A stretch of 17,547 nucleotides of DNA from Acidaminococcaceae bacterium. GTDB lineage: Bacteria; Bacillota; Negativicutes; Acidaminococcales; Acidaminococcaceae. The position numbers were made by a program, and so were the translations under genes. Below the pieces are notes generated by a model. That model was not told the origin of the DNA. It ran no database searches and saw only the letters and a list, made by a program, of their open reading frames with translations. Where the stretch lies: NCBI GenBank assembly GCA_024405585.1, contig JAKSOM010000007.1:1-17547 (forward strand), read 5' to 3'. Shown piece after piece: positions 1-7,454 of this stretch. Positions within the stretch are counted from its first letter, which is position 1. The number at the start of each line of letters is the position of its first letter.

Positions 1-1301
1 GCCAGATAAAACCTGTTTTCCTTTGCCAAACAGAAGCCCGGCTCCATTTGGGCACCCACAGCGAGGATAGAGTGTAGAGTGTAGAGTGTAGAGTGTAACG
101 AATTAGTTATGGGTTCGGGGAGATAACCCCGGGTGCGGCGCAGAACCATGGGAGTTGTTGCCGCCACCTGCATCACACTATCATCCCCGGGCCGAAGAAT
201 CTCCCTGTCATAAGTGAAGAGCCCGGCTATATCCTTACGCCGGCGATAGAATTGCTCCGCCTCACCGTCATCCGTCAAAATTGGCGGGCCGCCATACTCG
301 GGGACAATCAGGGGACAGCCATCCTCCAACAGCAAAGAATATAACCCCATGGGAGGCAGGAACACACCCAAATAAGGGGTGCCAAAGGAAACATTTGGGG
401 CAAGACAGGACATAGTTTCCCTTTTTGCCAAAAGCAGGATGGGCCGCACCCCGGAGAGCAGCAATTCTTCTTCCTTTTGAGAAACCAAACAAAGTTTCTT
501 GGCCGCTGCCACATCCCCCACCATCACCGCAAAAGGTTTGGAGGACCGTTGCTTCAGACGGCGCAGCTTTGCCACCGCCAGTTCCACATCCGCCCTGCAT
601 ACCAAATTGAAGCCCCCGAGGGATTTGACCATAATAATTTTGCCCTGTTGCAACAATTCCCCTGCCTTGGCCACCGCACCTTCCGACCAAAGCACCCCTT
701 CCACATCCCTGCCGTAACCCTGCAGTTGGGGGCCGCAAGTGTGACAGGCAATGGTCTCCGCCCTGCCTCGCCGGTTCAGCATATCCTGATATTCACCGGC
801 ACACGCCGGACACAGGGGATATTTGTCCATGGTGGTGTTACCCCTGTCGTAGGGCAGCCCCCTCATAATGGTGTAACGGGGACCACAAGAAGCGCAACTG
901 ATATATGGATAACGATAACGATGATTGCCGGGGGTCAACAAATCCTTTTCACACTCCGGACAAAGGGCCAAATCCGCCGGGAAAAAGGTGACCCCCGAAA
1001 CATTGTCCCCACTATCCACAACAACAAACTCATCCCCCAGGGCAAGACCTGCCGTCGCTTCAGAGAAAAGTTCCTCTTCCTGCATTTGCTCAATAAAAGC
1101 AGGCCTCTCAAGACGGGCCAATGCCGCTTTGAAGGCCTGTAAATCCTTTTTCATTCCCCGGGAAATGATTTCCACCCCATTACCCAGATTCCGCACCCAA
1201 CCCTGCAACCGGTATTGCCGGGCCAGACGACACACGCTGGGACGGAAACCCACGCCCTGCACCCTGCCGTATACGGTTAAACGGATTGTTTGGCAGCACA
1301 T
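1..1301 (-). CDS. hypF: HypF, carbamoyltransferase for [NiFe]-hydrogenase CN ligands (3' part cut by window edge)
   Basis: HypF turns carbamoyl phosphate and ATP into the carbamoyl group that becomes the cyanide ligands of the hydrogenase iron. My translation from ATG at 1301 runs open for 433 codons to the window edge; the family is usually about 750 residues, so the C-terminal Kae1-like domain is mostly missing. Domains seen: acylphosphatase (GRVQGVGFRP at 12-21, catalytic-type Arg20 and Asn38); two zinc-finger pairs (C114/C117 with C136/C139, and C164/C167 with C186/C189, each CxxC-x18-CxxC); a YrdC-like carbamoyl-AMP domain from about 200 to 385; and the linker into the last domain (RRTRGYLPEP then ILAVGA). 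The start has GGAG five bases upstream and overlaps the hypB end by 25 bp, so translation is probably coupled. The linker contains a 4x7-bp repeat (69-96), yet the frame stays open. The second zinc finger lacks the usual His before its last Cys pair. Confidence 0.93.
   Translation of the reverse strand, partial: MCCQTIRLTVYGRVQGVGFRPSVCRLARQYRLQGWVRNLGNGVEIISRGMKKDLQAFKAALARLERPAFIEQMQEEELFSEATAGLALGDEFVVVDSGDNVSGVTFFPADLALCPECEKDLLTPGNHRYRYPYISCASCGPRYTIMRGLPYDRGNTTMDKYPLCPACAGEYQDMLNRRGRAETIACHTCGPQLQGYGRDVEGVLWSEGAVAKAGELLQQGKIIMVKSLGGFNLVCRADVELAVAKLRRLKQRSSKPFAVMVGDVAAAKKLCLVSQKEEELLLSGVRPILLLAKRETMSCLAPNVSFGTPYLGVFLPPMGLYSLLLEDGCPLIVPEYGGPPILTDDGEAEQFYRRRKDIAGLFTYDREILRPGDDSVMQVAATTPMVLRRTRGYLPEPITNSLHSTLYTLHSILAVGAQMEPGFCLAKENRFYL
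69..96 (-). repeat. Four perfect copies of a 7-bp repeat inside hypF
   Basis: On the plus strand agagtgt occurs four times without interruption; in the hypF sense it is ACACTCT x4. It encodes the low-complexity stretch LHSTLYTLHS in the linker between the YrdC-like and Kae1-like domains. That linker has about the same length as I recall for E. coli HypF, so the repeat occupies a variable linker and does not interrupt a conserved domain. Because 7 is not a multiple of 3, gain or loss of one unit would shift the frame. Confidence 0.95.
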
Positions 1302-1930
1302 AAAAACTCCGCCACTTCCTTGAATCCCTCACCGGTCCTTCCGCAGACCTTGAACACAGGGGCCTTTTTGTTCAAATGCCGCACCCCATCCATAAAAAAC
1401 TTTTCATCAAATTCCACATGGGGCAACAAATCAATCTTATTCAGCAAAATGACCCCTGCCTTCTCGAAGGCCAGAGGGTACTTATAGGGCTTGTCGCTGC
1501 CATCGGTTACGCTGACAATCAGCATCTTCATTTTTTCCCCAATGCTGAATTCCGCCGGACACACCAAATTCCCCACATTCTCAATGAAAAGCAGCCCCGG
1601 TTCCGGGAACTCCATTTTATGCATGGCTTCATGCATCAGGGGAGCGTCCAAATGGCAGGCCCCAAAAGTGTTTATCTGCACGGCCCGAATATTCTGCTGC
1701 TGCAAACGGCGGGTGTCGATATCGCTTTCAATATCCCCCTCCACTACATAAGTGACACAGGACAAGTTCCTGATAATATTCTCCAAAACGGTGGTCTTCC
1801 CCACCCCGGGGGCTCCCATCACATTGACACCGTAAACATGTTTTTCCGCCAAGAACTCTTCCACATGATGAGCCAAATGGTCATTGCAGGCCTTGATATG
1901 CAGTTCCGTCTCCTTTTTTGCCAAATGCAT
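1277..1930 (-). CDS. hypB: HypB, GTPase for hydrogenase nickel insertion
   Basis: HypB is the GTPase that, with HypA, delivers Ni(II) to the hydrogenase large subunit in the cytoplasm. Seen in the protein (217 residues from the chosen start): P-loop GAPGVGKTT at 39-47, acidic GDIESDIDT just after residue 65, the metal-site motif with adjacent Cys-His (ACHLDA) where nickel/zinc binds at the dimer interface, IENVGNLVCPA, and the G4 guanine-recognition motif NKID. There is no His-rich N-terminus and no CxxCGC motif, so this is the short form without extra nickel storage. I chose ATG at 1930: GGGAGG lies six bases upstream of it but touches the alternative GTG at 1936. The gene starts 18 bp after hypA and its end overlaps hypF, which fits a maturation cassette attached to the ech operon. 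Confidence 0.95.
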   Translation of the reverse strand: MHLAKKETELHIKACNDHLAHHVEEFLAEKHVYGVNVMGAPGVGKTTVLENIIRNLSCVTYVVEGDIESDIDTRRLQQQNIRAVQINTFGACHLDAPLMHEAMHKMEFPEPGLLFIENVGNLVCPAEFSIGEKMKMLIVSVTDGSDKPYKYPLAFEKAGVILLNKIDLLPHVEFDEKFFMDGVRHLNKKAPVFKVCGRTGEGFKEVAEFLCAAKQSV

Positions 1931-1948
1931 TTTCACCCTCCCAAAATT

Positions 1949-2296
1949 TTAGTCCGGCAATTCCAATTCCAAACTCTTGATATAAAACTCCCTGCCAATA
2001 TCCGTAGGCACCCCATTGCCGCCGCAACCGGGACAGGCAAAGGAAAAGGGTTTTCGCCGAAAATACCTGCCGCAGGACTCGCACTGCAACTGGGGCTGCA
2101 CCGGCACCACCACCAGCCTGGCCCCTTCACACAGGGTCCCCTGGCTGATGACATCAAAATACATCTGTACCGATTCGCCCACAAAACCGCTGTCCGTTCC
2201 CAGCACCAGTTCAATGGTCTTCACCCTGCCCTTTTGCTCCTTGGCCTCATTCCCCGCCAATCTGACAATTTCTTCCGTCAGGGGCAATTCGTGCAT
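1949..2296 (-). CDS. hypA: HypA, nickel metallochaperone for hydrogenase
   Basis: HypA binds nickel and works with HypB to load it into the hydrogenase large subunit. The 115-residue product has the family's usual length. It begins with MHE, in which the N-terminal amine, His2 and backbone form the nickel site, and carries a structural zinc site, C72-x2-C75 and C88-x2-C91, on a beta-ribbon. The C-terminus (FYIKSLELE) matches the family. ATG at 2296 is four bases after the echF stop, with only a weak AAGG upstream, so expression probably depends on translation from echF. Placement directly after the hydrogenase structural genes and before hypB supports a role specific to this Ech enzyme. Confidence 0.95.
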   Translation of the reverse strand: MHELPLTEEIVRLAGNEAKEQKGRVKTIELVLGTDSGFVGESVQMYFDVISQGTLCEGARLVVVPVQPQLQCESCGRYFRRKPFSFACPGCGGNGVPTDIGREFYIKSLELELPD

Positions 2297-2300
2297 AATT

Positions 2301-2681
2301 TCAGGCCTTGGGCGCCACCGGCGGTTTAGGCGGTGGGGGCAGGGGTTTGCCCTGCATCACCACATCGGTCTTGGCGGTGGCAGGGTCGGTATAATGCTCC
2401 TGCATACTCAAACACTTCTTAGGACAATTATCCACACAGCCCCGGCATTGAACACAGGAAAAAGGGTTAATGGTCCAGGTGCGAGCCACCCTGTCCACTG
2501 TAATAGCGTCCGCCGGACAATTCCTTTGGCACATGCCGCAAAAAATGCAGTTGTCAATATTATTAACCACCTTGCCCCTGACCTCAGGGACAAATTTCTT
2601 CGGTTTCAAAGGATATTCGGTTGTCACCGGGGGGCTGAACAGATTCTTCAGCATCTCCCGGGCAAAAGTCAAACAACTCAT
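2301..2681 (-). CDS. echF: EchF, 2x[4Fe-4S] ferredoxin-like subunit of Ech hydrogenase
   Basis: This is the NuoI/HycF-like electron-transfer subunit that passes electrons between ferredoxin and the small subunit EchC. Of 126 residues, two ferredoxin motifs are clear: C45-x2-C48-x2-C51-x3-C55-P and C76-x2-C79-x2-C82-x3-C86-P, enough for two [4Fe-4S] clusters. The N-terminus (MLKNLFSPPVTTEYP) resembles the membrane-proximal segment of the NuoI family. The last 16 residues are mostly Pro, Lys and Ala (GKPLPPPPKPPVAPKA), a tail I do not recall in other EchF proteins; its role is unknown. The ATG at 2681 has GAGGTGAG close upstream and lies 13 bp after the echE stop. The hypA start follows four bases after its stop. 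Confidence 0.92.
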   Translation of the reverse strand: MSCLTFAREMLKNLFSPPVTTEYPLKPKKFVPEVRGKVVNNIDNCIFCGMCQRNCPADAITVDRVARTWTINPFSCVQCRGCVDNCPKKCLSMQEHYTDPATAKTDVVMQGKPLPPPPKPPVAPKA

Positions 2682-2694
2682 GGTCTCACCTCAA

Positions 2695-3780
2695 TTATCT
2701 TTCCGTGCAACTGATGCAGGGGTCAATGGTCAAAATGATATTGGGAACATCCGCCAAATCGCAGCCAGCCAACATTTTCACCAAAGCAGGAATATTGGCA
2801 TTGGTGGGTGTACGGAGTTTGAACCGCTCCAGATTCTTAGTGCCGTTGCCCTTCACATAATAGATGGCCTCACCCCGGGGCTGTTCCACCCTGGTGAAAC
2901 ATTCCCCAACAGCAGGGAATCCCATGGGCCGCACCGCAATCTCACCCTCCGGCAGATTGTCCAAAGCCGCCCCAATCAGATTCAGGGATTGATACAATTC
3001 CCCGATACGCACCGCCACCCGGGCATAGCAATCACCGGCCCGCTCCAAAACGGGCTTGAAACCCAATTCCTTATAGGCACCCCCCTCATCATACAAGCGG
3101 TAATCCTCCATCAAGCCGCTGGCCCGGGCCATGGGCCCCACACAACCGAAGGCATGGGCATCCTCCGCAGTCAGCACCCCCACACCCTTCAACCGCAAAG
3201 CCACCGTCTTATCTTTCAAAAAAGTGGGGGCAATAGTTTGCAAATCCTTACGCAACAAGGCCAAATTGTCCTTGAATAACTTCACCTGCCCGGCATTCAA
3301 ATCCCGGCGTACTCCACCCACTTTGCAGGCGGAGAAAATCACCCGGCCCCCGGTGGTGGCCTCAAAAATATCCAGCACCAATTCCCGGAGCCGCCAGCTC
3401 TGCATAAACAAACTCTCAAAACCCATGGCATCCGCCGCCAGACCCAGCCATAACAAATGGCTGTGAATACGGCTCAACTCATGCCAAATGGTACGCAAAT
3501 ACTCCGCACGCTTGGGCACCTCAATCTTCATCAGTTTTTCCACGACCTTGCTGTAGCCCCAGCTGTGGCCGAAGGAACAAATGCCGCAGACCCTTTCCGC
3601 CACATACACATACTGCTGAAAATCCCGCTTCTCCACCAGTTTTTCCAACCCGCGATGCACATAACCGATGGAGGGAACGGCCTTCACCACTTTTTCATCC
3701 TTCAATTCCAAATCCAAATGTACCGGCTCCGGCAGCACCGGATGCTGGGGCCCGAAAGGAAGTACGGTATTCTTAAGCAT
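2695..3780 (-). CDS. echE: EchE, [NiFe] catalytic large subunit of Ech hydrogenase
   Basis: This subunit holds the NiFe active site that interconverts H2 with protons and electrons on the cytoplasmic side. With the ATG at 3780 it has 361 residues, a normal length for EchE. The two metal-binding pairs are RVCGICSFGH (C65, C68) and DPCISCTER (C355, C358). The presence of all four Cys separates it from the related complex I subunit NuoD, which has lost them. The protein stops right after CTER, so there is no C-terminal extension for a maturation protease to cut. ATG at 3780 overlaps the echD end by 8 bp and has GGAAGGGGG upstream; a GTG at 3789 merges with that site and is less likely. Conserved N-terminal GPQHP and IGYVHRGLEKL also fit the family. 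Confidence 0.96.
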   Translation of the reverse strand: MLKNTVLPFGPQHPVLPEPVHLDLELKDEKVVKAVPSIGYVHRGLEKLVEKRDFQQYVYVAERVCGICSFGHSWGYSKVVEKLMKIEVPKRAEYLRTIWHELSRIHSHLLWLGLAADAMGFESLFMQSWRLRELVLDIFEATTGGRVIFSACKVGGVRRDLNAGQVKLFKDNLALLRKDLQTIAPTFLKDKTVALRLKGVGVLTAEDAHAFGCVGPMARASGLMEDYRLYDEGGAYKELGFKPVLERAGDCYARVAVRIGELYQSLNLIGAALDNLPEGEIAVRPMGFPAVGECFTRVEQPRGEAIYYVKGNGTKNLERFKLRTPTNANIPALVKMLAGCDLADVPNIILTIDPCISCTER

Positions 3781-4186
3781 TCTTGGCACCCCCTTCCGCC
3801 TTCACACTGGCATCAATCCCCAATCCCTTGGGCACCACCACCTGAGCACCTGGGTTCCAGGGAGCCGCCTGCTCCAAATGGAAAAATTTGCCGTGATAAT
3901 CAAACTCCGGAACCATCTCCGTAAACTGCAGGCCGAACAAATCATGAATCTCGTTTTCCCAAATGAAGGCATAAAGGAACTCCTTGGTAATGCTGGGAAC
4001 AGAATTCCCGGCAGGAACCGCCAGCCGCAGGTTCGTCAAAGCCCCGTCCTTATCGAAATTGTAGGTCAGCTCATAATCCTGACCCACCATACTGCACATA
4101 ATCTGCACCAGACGGCAACCCTCCGACCGCAACTGGGCCACCTTTCCCAAAAGTTCGGTCACCGCCAAATCAACCAACTGCTCCAT
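3773..4186 (-). CDS. echD: EchD, NuoC (30 kDa)-like subunit of Ech hydrogenase
   Basis: EchD is a soluble subunit without cofactors, homologous to the 30-kDa subunit of complex I (NuoC), and packs against EchE and EchC. In its 137 residues the recognisable signature is FIWENEIHDLFGL near residues 74-86, the W-x-E-x-E-I-x-D-L-FG core of the family. The C-terminal third is divergent and ends in an Ala/Gly/Lys-rich tail. ATG at 4186 has a strong AAGGAGG five bases upstream, which itself lies inside the echC coding end, giving a 17-bp overlap with echC. Its own end overlaps echE. Alone the protein would be only weakly assignable; the position between echC and echE makes the call firm. Confidence 0.92.
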   Translation of the reverse strand: MEQLVDLAVTELLGKVAQLRSEGCRLVQIMCSMVGQDYELTYNFDKDGALTNLRLAVPAGNSVPSITKEFLYAFIWENEIHDLFGLQFTEMVPEFDYHGKFFHLEQAAPWNPGAQVVVPKGLGIDASVKAEGGAKNA

Positions 4187-4634
4187 TGGTGCCTCCTTCC
4201 GCCTTCTTCTCCGCCAACTTTTTGGCCTTCTCCTCCAAAATGCCCAGGGCCTTCACCACCCCGTCAATAATACTCTCCGGACGGGCCGCACAACCGGGCA
4301 CATACACATCCACAGGAATTGCCCTGTCCATGCCCCCCAACATATTGTAACACTCACGGAACACTCCGCCGCTGCAGGCACAGGTGCCCACCGCCACCAC
4401 CACGTGCGGCTCCGGCATCTGCTCATAAATCTGACGCACCACCGGCAGGTTCTGGGTATTCACACCCCCCGTCACCAGAAAAATATCCGCATGCTTGGGA
4501 TTGCCCGTATTCACAATGCCAAACCGCTCCACATCATAGAGGGGGGTAAGGCAGGCCAGCACCTCGATATCGCAACCGTTGCAACTGCTGCCGTCATAAT
4601 GGATCAACCAGGGGGACTTGGTAAAATAACTCAT
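4170..4634 (-). CDS. echC: EchC, small [4Fe-4S] subunit of Ech hydrogenase (NuoB-like)
   Basis: EchC carries the proximal [4Fe-4S] cluster that relays electrons between EchF and the NiFe site in EchE. With the ATG at 4634 it has 154 residues. The cluster ligands are visible as SSCNGCDIE (C18, C21), GTCACSGG (C85) and VPGCAARPE (C115), the classic pattern of the group 4 hydrogenase small subunit and complex I NuoB. A charged Lys/Glu-rich C-terminus follows residue 130. The choice of ATG at 4634 rests on GGGAGGTG placed six to eight bases upstream; a GTG at 4643 lies within that site. The gap to echB is 19 bp with this start. Confidence 0.95.
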   Translation of the reverse strand: MSYFTKSPWLIHYDGSSCNGCDIEVLACLTPLYDVERFGIVNTGNPKHADIFLVTGGVNTQNLPVVRQIYEQMPEPHVVVAVGTCACSGGVFRECYNMLGGMDRAIPVDVYVPGCAARPESIIDGVVKALGILEEKAKKLAEKKAEGGTNGAVG

Positions 4635-4653
4635 CTCTTCCACCTCCCGAATC

Positions 4654-5553
4654 TCAATAGCCCTGCATCCTGAACATCAGGTAAACCACATTGGTAAAAC
4701 CCAACACCAGGGTGACCGCCCAGCTGCAACGCAGCAAATGTTGCCACTTGACACGGGAGCAGCAATTATCCACCAATATCATCAAAAAATATACCAAAGC
4801 GCAGGCCAAAAGACCGCCCACCAAAGTAAACAGGCCCGCTCCGCCAAAGAACAGATACACAAAACCGAAAAGGAAAACATCCTCATACCAATGGGCCACC
4901 TCAATCAGGGCCAGGGTCCTGCCGCTGAACTCCGTAGCCAAACCCTGAATCAGCTCCTGATGGATTTCATGGCTCATGGCCACATCAAAAGGTGATTTGC
5001 GGAACTTGATCAGGAAAATGAAGCACATCCCCAAAAACAGGCCGGGCATCCTCACAATGTTCAAAGAAGCGGAATTGAGGATATCCCCCACCGCAAAGGA
5101 ACCGCAGCAAGCATAAAATCCGATGGCCACCAACAGCATCATAGGTTCATAGGCCATGGTCTGCAACAACTCTCGCTGGGCGGAAACCTGACTGTAGGGG
5201 GAATTGCTGGAATAGGCCGCCGTCACAAAAAGCACGCTGGCAATAGTCAGGGTGAAAATCACCAAAAGCAAATCCCCCCCGGCGAAAAAGAACACCCCGC
5301 TCAAAACCACAAACAACAGGAAGGAGAAAATATAGAACCCCTGGGCGGGATTACCCTCCACCCCCTCCTTGTCCCACAACTTCAAAACATCATAAAAGGG
5401 CTGCAAAATGCCGGGGCCCACACGTCTCTGCATCCTGGCACTGATAATCCTGTCCAACCCCGCCAAAAGGCCCCCAGCCACGGGCGCCAACACCAAAAAC
5501 AAAACCGCATAAACCAACTTCATGCCCAATTCACAACTAAGCAAGGAGAACAC
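4654..5553 (-). CDS. echB: EchB, NuoH-like membrane anchor subunit of Ech hydrogenase
   Basis: EchB is the integral membrane subunit that docks the soluble hydrogenase onto the ion-pumping part, equivalent to NuoH (ND1). Up to 299 residues, with about eight hydrophobic segments. The conserved loop after the first helix, LDRIISARMQRRVGPGILQPFYDVLKLWDKE, and the internal KFRKSPFDVAMSHEIHQE with E-x-x-Q-G loop (both on the cytoplasmic face in the family) are diagnostic. The start is uncertain. GTG at 5553 overlaps echA by 17 bp but sits almost on top of GGGAGGGG; a TTG at 5544 has better spacing; ATG at 5523 gives an N-terminus that matches typical EchB proteins (MKLVYAVLFL). I keep the longest form as the boundary. 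Confidence 0.93.
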   Translation of the reverse strand: MFSLLSCELGMKLVYAVLFLVLAPVAGGLLAGLDRIISARMQRRVGPGILQPFYDVLKLWDKEGVEGNPAQGFYIFSFLLFVVLSGVFFFAGGDLLLVIFTLTIASVLFVTAAYSSNSPYSQVSAQRELLQTMAYEPMMLLVAIGFYACCGSFAVGDILNSASLNIVRMPGLFLGMCFIFLIKFRKSPFDVAMSHEIHQELIQGLATEFSGRTLALIEVAHWYEDVFLFGFVYLFFGGAGLFTLVGGLLACALVYFLMILVDNCCSRVKWQHLLRCSWAVTLVLGFTNVVYLMFRMQGY

Positions 5554-7291
5554 CCCCTCCCACCAAAGCCAGGCCGGCTAAGATACAAGCCGCACAAAGG
5601 GAAAACCCCCACAACTGCATCCTGGCCTCACCGAACCAATCATCCATATACCAATTGGACAAGGTCACGGGCACCACCCGCTCCCCTGCTCCCAAATAAC
5701 CCAAATTGTCACCCGCATTGGCGCCGGAAAGTTGGGTAAGCACCCTCCTGTTCCTCCGCCCCCGGCCATAGCCCAGGCCCAGCAACATAACCAACACCAC
5801 CATCACACCCATAACCAACAAATTGGAAGGTGCCAGCACGGAGCCGTTGCAACGGTAAATCTCCTGCAGATAGGGTCCCACCATCCTGCTGGACAGCAGG
5901 GGGAAAAGAGTACACAAGGATACCACTGCTGCGGAAAGGAACCGCAACGCCACCCACTGCACAGAATGGATCCCCTCCTCCAACTCCTTCTTCATGGGGA
6001 TATAGGCACAAATTTTACCAATCCACTTGGCCCAATAGAACATGGTAATGGCGGAACCGAAGGCCATAAAGAACACCAGCAGGGGCTGGCCTGCGTCCAC
6101 CACTGCCTTCATGGCCGCCCACTTGGAAACCAGCATCCCGAAGGGTGCCAAAAACATTCCGCAAATGCCCACCAGCATACACATGGACAAACGAGGCATA
6201 CTGCAGAACAAACCGTCAAAATTCTCCAAATTCCTGCTGCCAATCTGCTGCTCCGCAGTACCAACGCAAAGGAAGCACAAACTCTTGGCTACAGCATGGA
6301 AAATCACCAGCATAATAGCCGTCCAGGCCCCGGCATAGGTGCCCAACCCGGCACAGCAAACAATCAGACCTAAATTGGAAACGGTGGAATAAGCCAGCAC
6401 CTTCTTGCCGTCGCTCTGGGCGATGGCGGCGCAACCTGCAAAGAAGAAGGTGATGCCACCAACCATCAAGGTCATCCACCCCACATAATTGCCCTCAAAA
6501 AGCGGGCACAACTTGATAATCAGAAATACTCCCGCCTTCACCATAGTGGAGGAATGCAACAATGCGGAAGTGGGGGTGGGAGCCACCATGGCACCCAACA
6601 GCCAACCGCTGAAAGGCATCATAGCACACTTGGTAAACCCGCAGAACACCAACAATGCAGCCACCAACTGCACCACCCTGTTGTCACTGCCCACAGCCAA
6701 AAGCCTGGTCAGCTCTACACTGTGCAACTGGGTCCCCATCAAAAGGATGGCCAGGGCAAAAGCCAAACCGCCCAACAGATTCATCCACAGGGCCTTGAAA
6801 GAATTTCGGATTGCCTCCTTGGTCTGGGTATAACCGATTAGAAGGAAGGAGCAGAAACTGGTAATCTCCCAGCAGGTATACATATAGAGCAGATTGTTGC
6901 TCATCACCAGACCGAACATAGCCACCAGAAAAAGCCCCATCACCCCGAAGAAGAAAGGCCTGCGGTCCGGCACCTCCGGATGCTCCTTTTGGAACTCCTC
7001 CATATACCCAACCGCAAAAACAACGATAAGTCCGCCCACCACCGCCGCAATCAGCAGCATAATCCAAGCAAACTTATCCACTATAAAAGGATTGGTGGTC
7101 CTCAAGCCGTGACCCCGGGCAAACTCAAACCACAGCACCATAACCAGCTGCACCAGTTCCAACCCGCCAATCCAATAATACCTGTGTTTGCACGTGTAAT
7201 AGAAAATTGCGGCTGCCACCACAATATCCACAAACAACATAATAGTTGGCAACCAAGACATTCCGTTACCAAAAACAAAAGTAGCAAACAT
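5537..7291 (-). CDS. echA: EchA, NuoL-like ion-translocating membrane subunit of Ech hydrogenase
   Basis: EchA is the antiporter-like subunit (NuoL/Mrp family) thought to move H+ or Na+ across the cytoplasmic membrane as electrons pass through the hydrogenase. The 584-residue protein is almost entirely hydrophobic helices, roughly 14-16. Key charged residues of the family are in place: Glu142 in TCWEITSFCSFLLIG, Lys221 in FTKCAMMPFSGWL, and Lys252 in LLHSSTMVKAGVFL. It is somewhat shorter than complex I NuoL, and I see no obvious long lateral helix at the C-terminus. ATG at 7291 is the first gene of the operon, about 33 bases after the predicted transcription start. AAGGA and GGGTGA lie upstream as possible ribosome binding sites. 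Confidence 0.94.
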   Translation of the reverse strand: MFATFVFGNGMSWLPTIMLFVDIVVAAAIFYYTCKHRYYWIGGLELVQLVMVLWFEFARGHGLRTTNPFIVDKFAWIMLLIAAVVGGLIVVFAVGYMEEFQKEHPEVPDRRPFFFGVMGLFLVAMFGLVMSNNLLYMYTCWEITSFCSFLLIGYTQTKEAIRNSFKALWMNLLGGLAFALAILLMGTQLHSVELTRLLAVGSDNRVVQLVAALLVFCGFTKCAMMPFSGWLLGAMVAPTPTSALLHSSTMVKAGVFLIIKLCPLFEGNYVGWMTLMVGGITFFFAGCAAIAQSDGKKVLAYSTVSNLGLIVCCAGLGTYAGAWTAIMLVIFHAVAKSLCFLCVGTAEQQIGSRNLENFDGLFCSMPRLSMCMLVGICGMFLAPFGMLVSKWAAMKAVVDAGQPLLVFFMAFGSAITMFYWAKWIGKICAYIPMKKELEEGIHSVQWVALRFLSAAVVSLCTLFPLLSSRMVGPYLQEIYRCNGSVLAPSNLLVMGVMVVLVMLLGLGYGRGRRNRRVLTQLSGANAGDNLGYLGAGERVVPVTLSNWYMDDWFGEARMQLWGFSLCAACILAGLALVGGGVLLA

Positions 7292-7330
7292 AATTCACCC
7301 ATCCTTCGTCACTACAAATCAGTTGCTAAA

Positions 7331-7359
7331 ATAATACTATAAATGTAATAATTTTGCAA
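7331..7359 (-). promoter_or_regulatory. Sigma70-like promoter of the ech-hyp operon
   Basis: Read on the minus strand: -35 TTGCAA (7354-7359), a spacer of exactly 17 bases, and -10 TATTAT (7331-7336, 5/6 of consensus). A start of transcription near 7324 would leave a leader of about 33 bases before echA. No other promoter of similar quality is visible between echA and hypF, where gaps are under 20 bp. Confidence 0.7.
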
Positions 7360-7365
7360 GCAAAA
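7352..7365. promoter_or_regulatory. Possible operator: palindrome TTTTGCAAGCAAAA over the -35 box
   Basis: A 14-bp inverted repeat (TTTTGC-aa-GCAAAA) covers the -35 element of the ech promoter. A near copy, TTTTGCAAAGCAA, lies at 7381-7393, 29 bp further upstream. Two copies of one palindromic motif at a promoter suggest a transcription factor site, most simply a repressor. I cannot name the regulator, and A/T-rich inverted repeats of this size can arise by chance. Confidence 0.35.
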
Positions 7366-7454
7366 GATAGTGCGTTCTCCTTTTGCAAAGCAATAAGTTT
7401 CGCTTCAAAAATTTCTCTCACGTAAAACTGAAAATATCGGGTTTTTTACGATTA

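Noticed and set aside
1..1301. hypF as a pseudogene because of the internal repeat
   Set aside because: The frame stays open through the repeat and resumes the conserved ILAVGA-type sequence with normal spacing. The gene is cut only by the window edge.
477..2714. Plus-strand open frames of 200-317 codons opposite hypF, hypB, hypA, echF and echE
   Set aside because: They lie antisense to genes with clear family motifs, have His/Pro/Gln-rich compositions typical of shadow frames, and show no recognisable domain.
2301..7291. Complex I (nuo) or formate hydrogenlyase (hyc) operon
   Set aside because: EchE keeps both NiFe CxxC pairs, unlike NuoD. There are only six structural genes in the Ech order, without the extra NuoA/J/K/N or HycB/formate dehydrogenase genes, and hyp genes follow directly.
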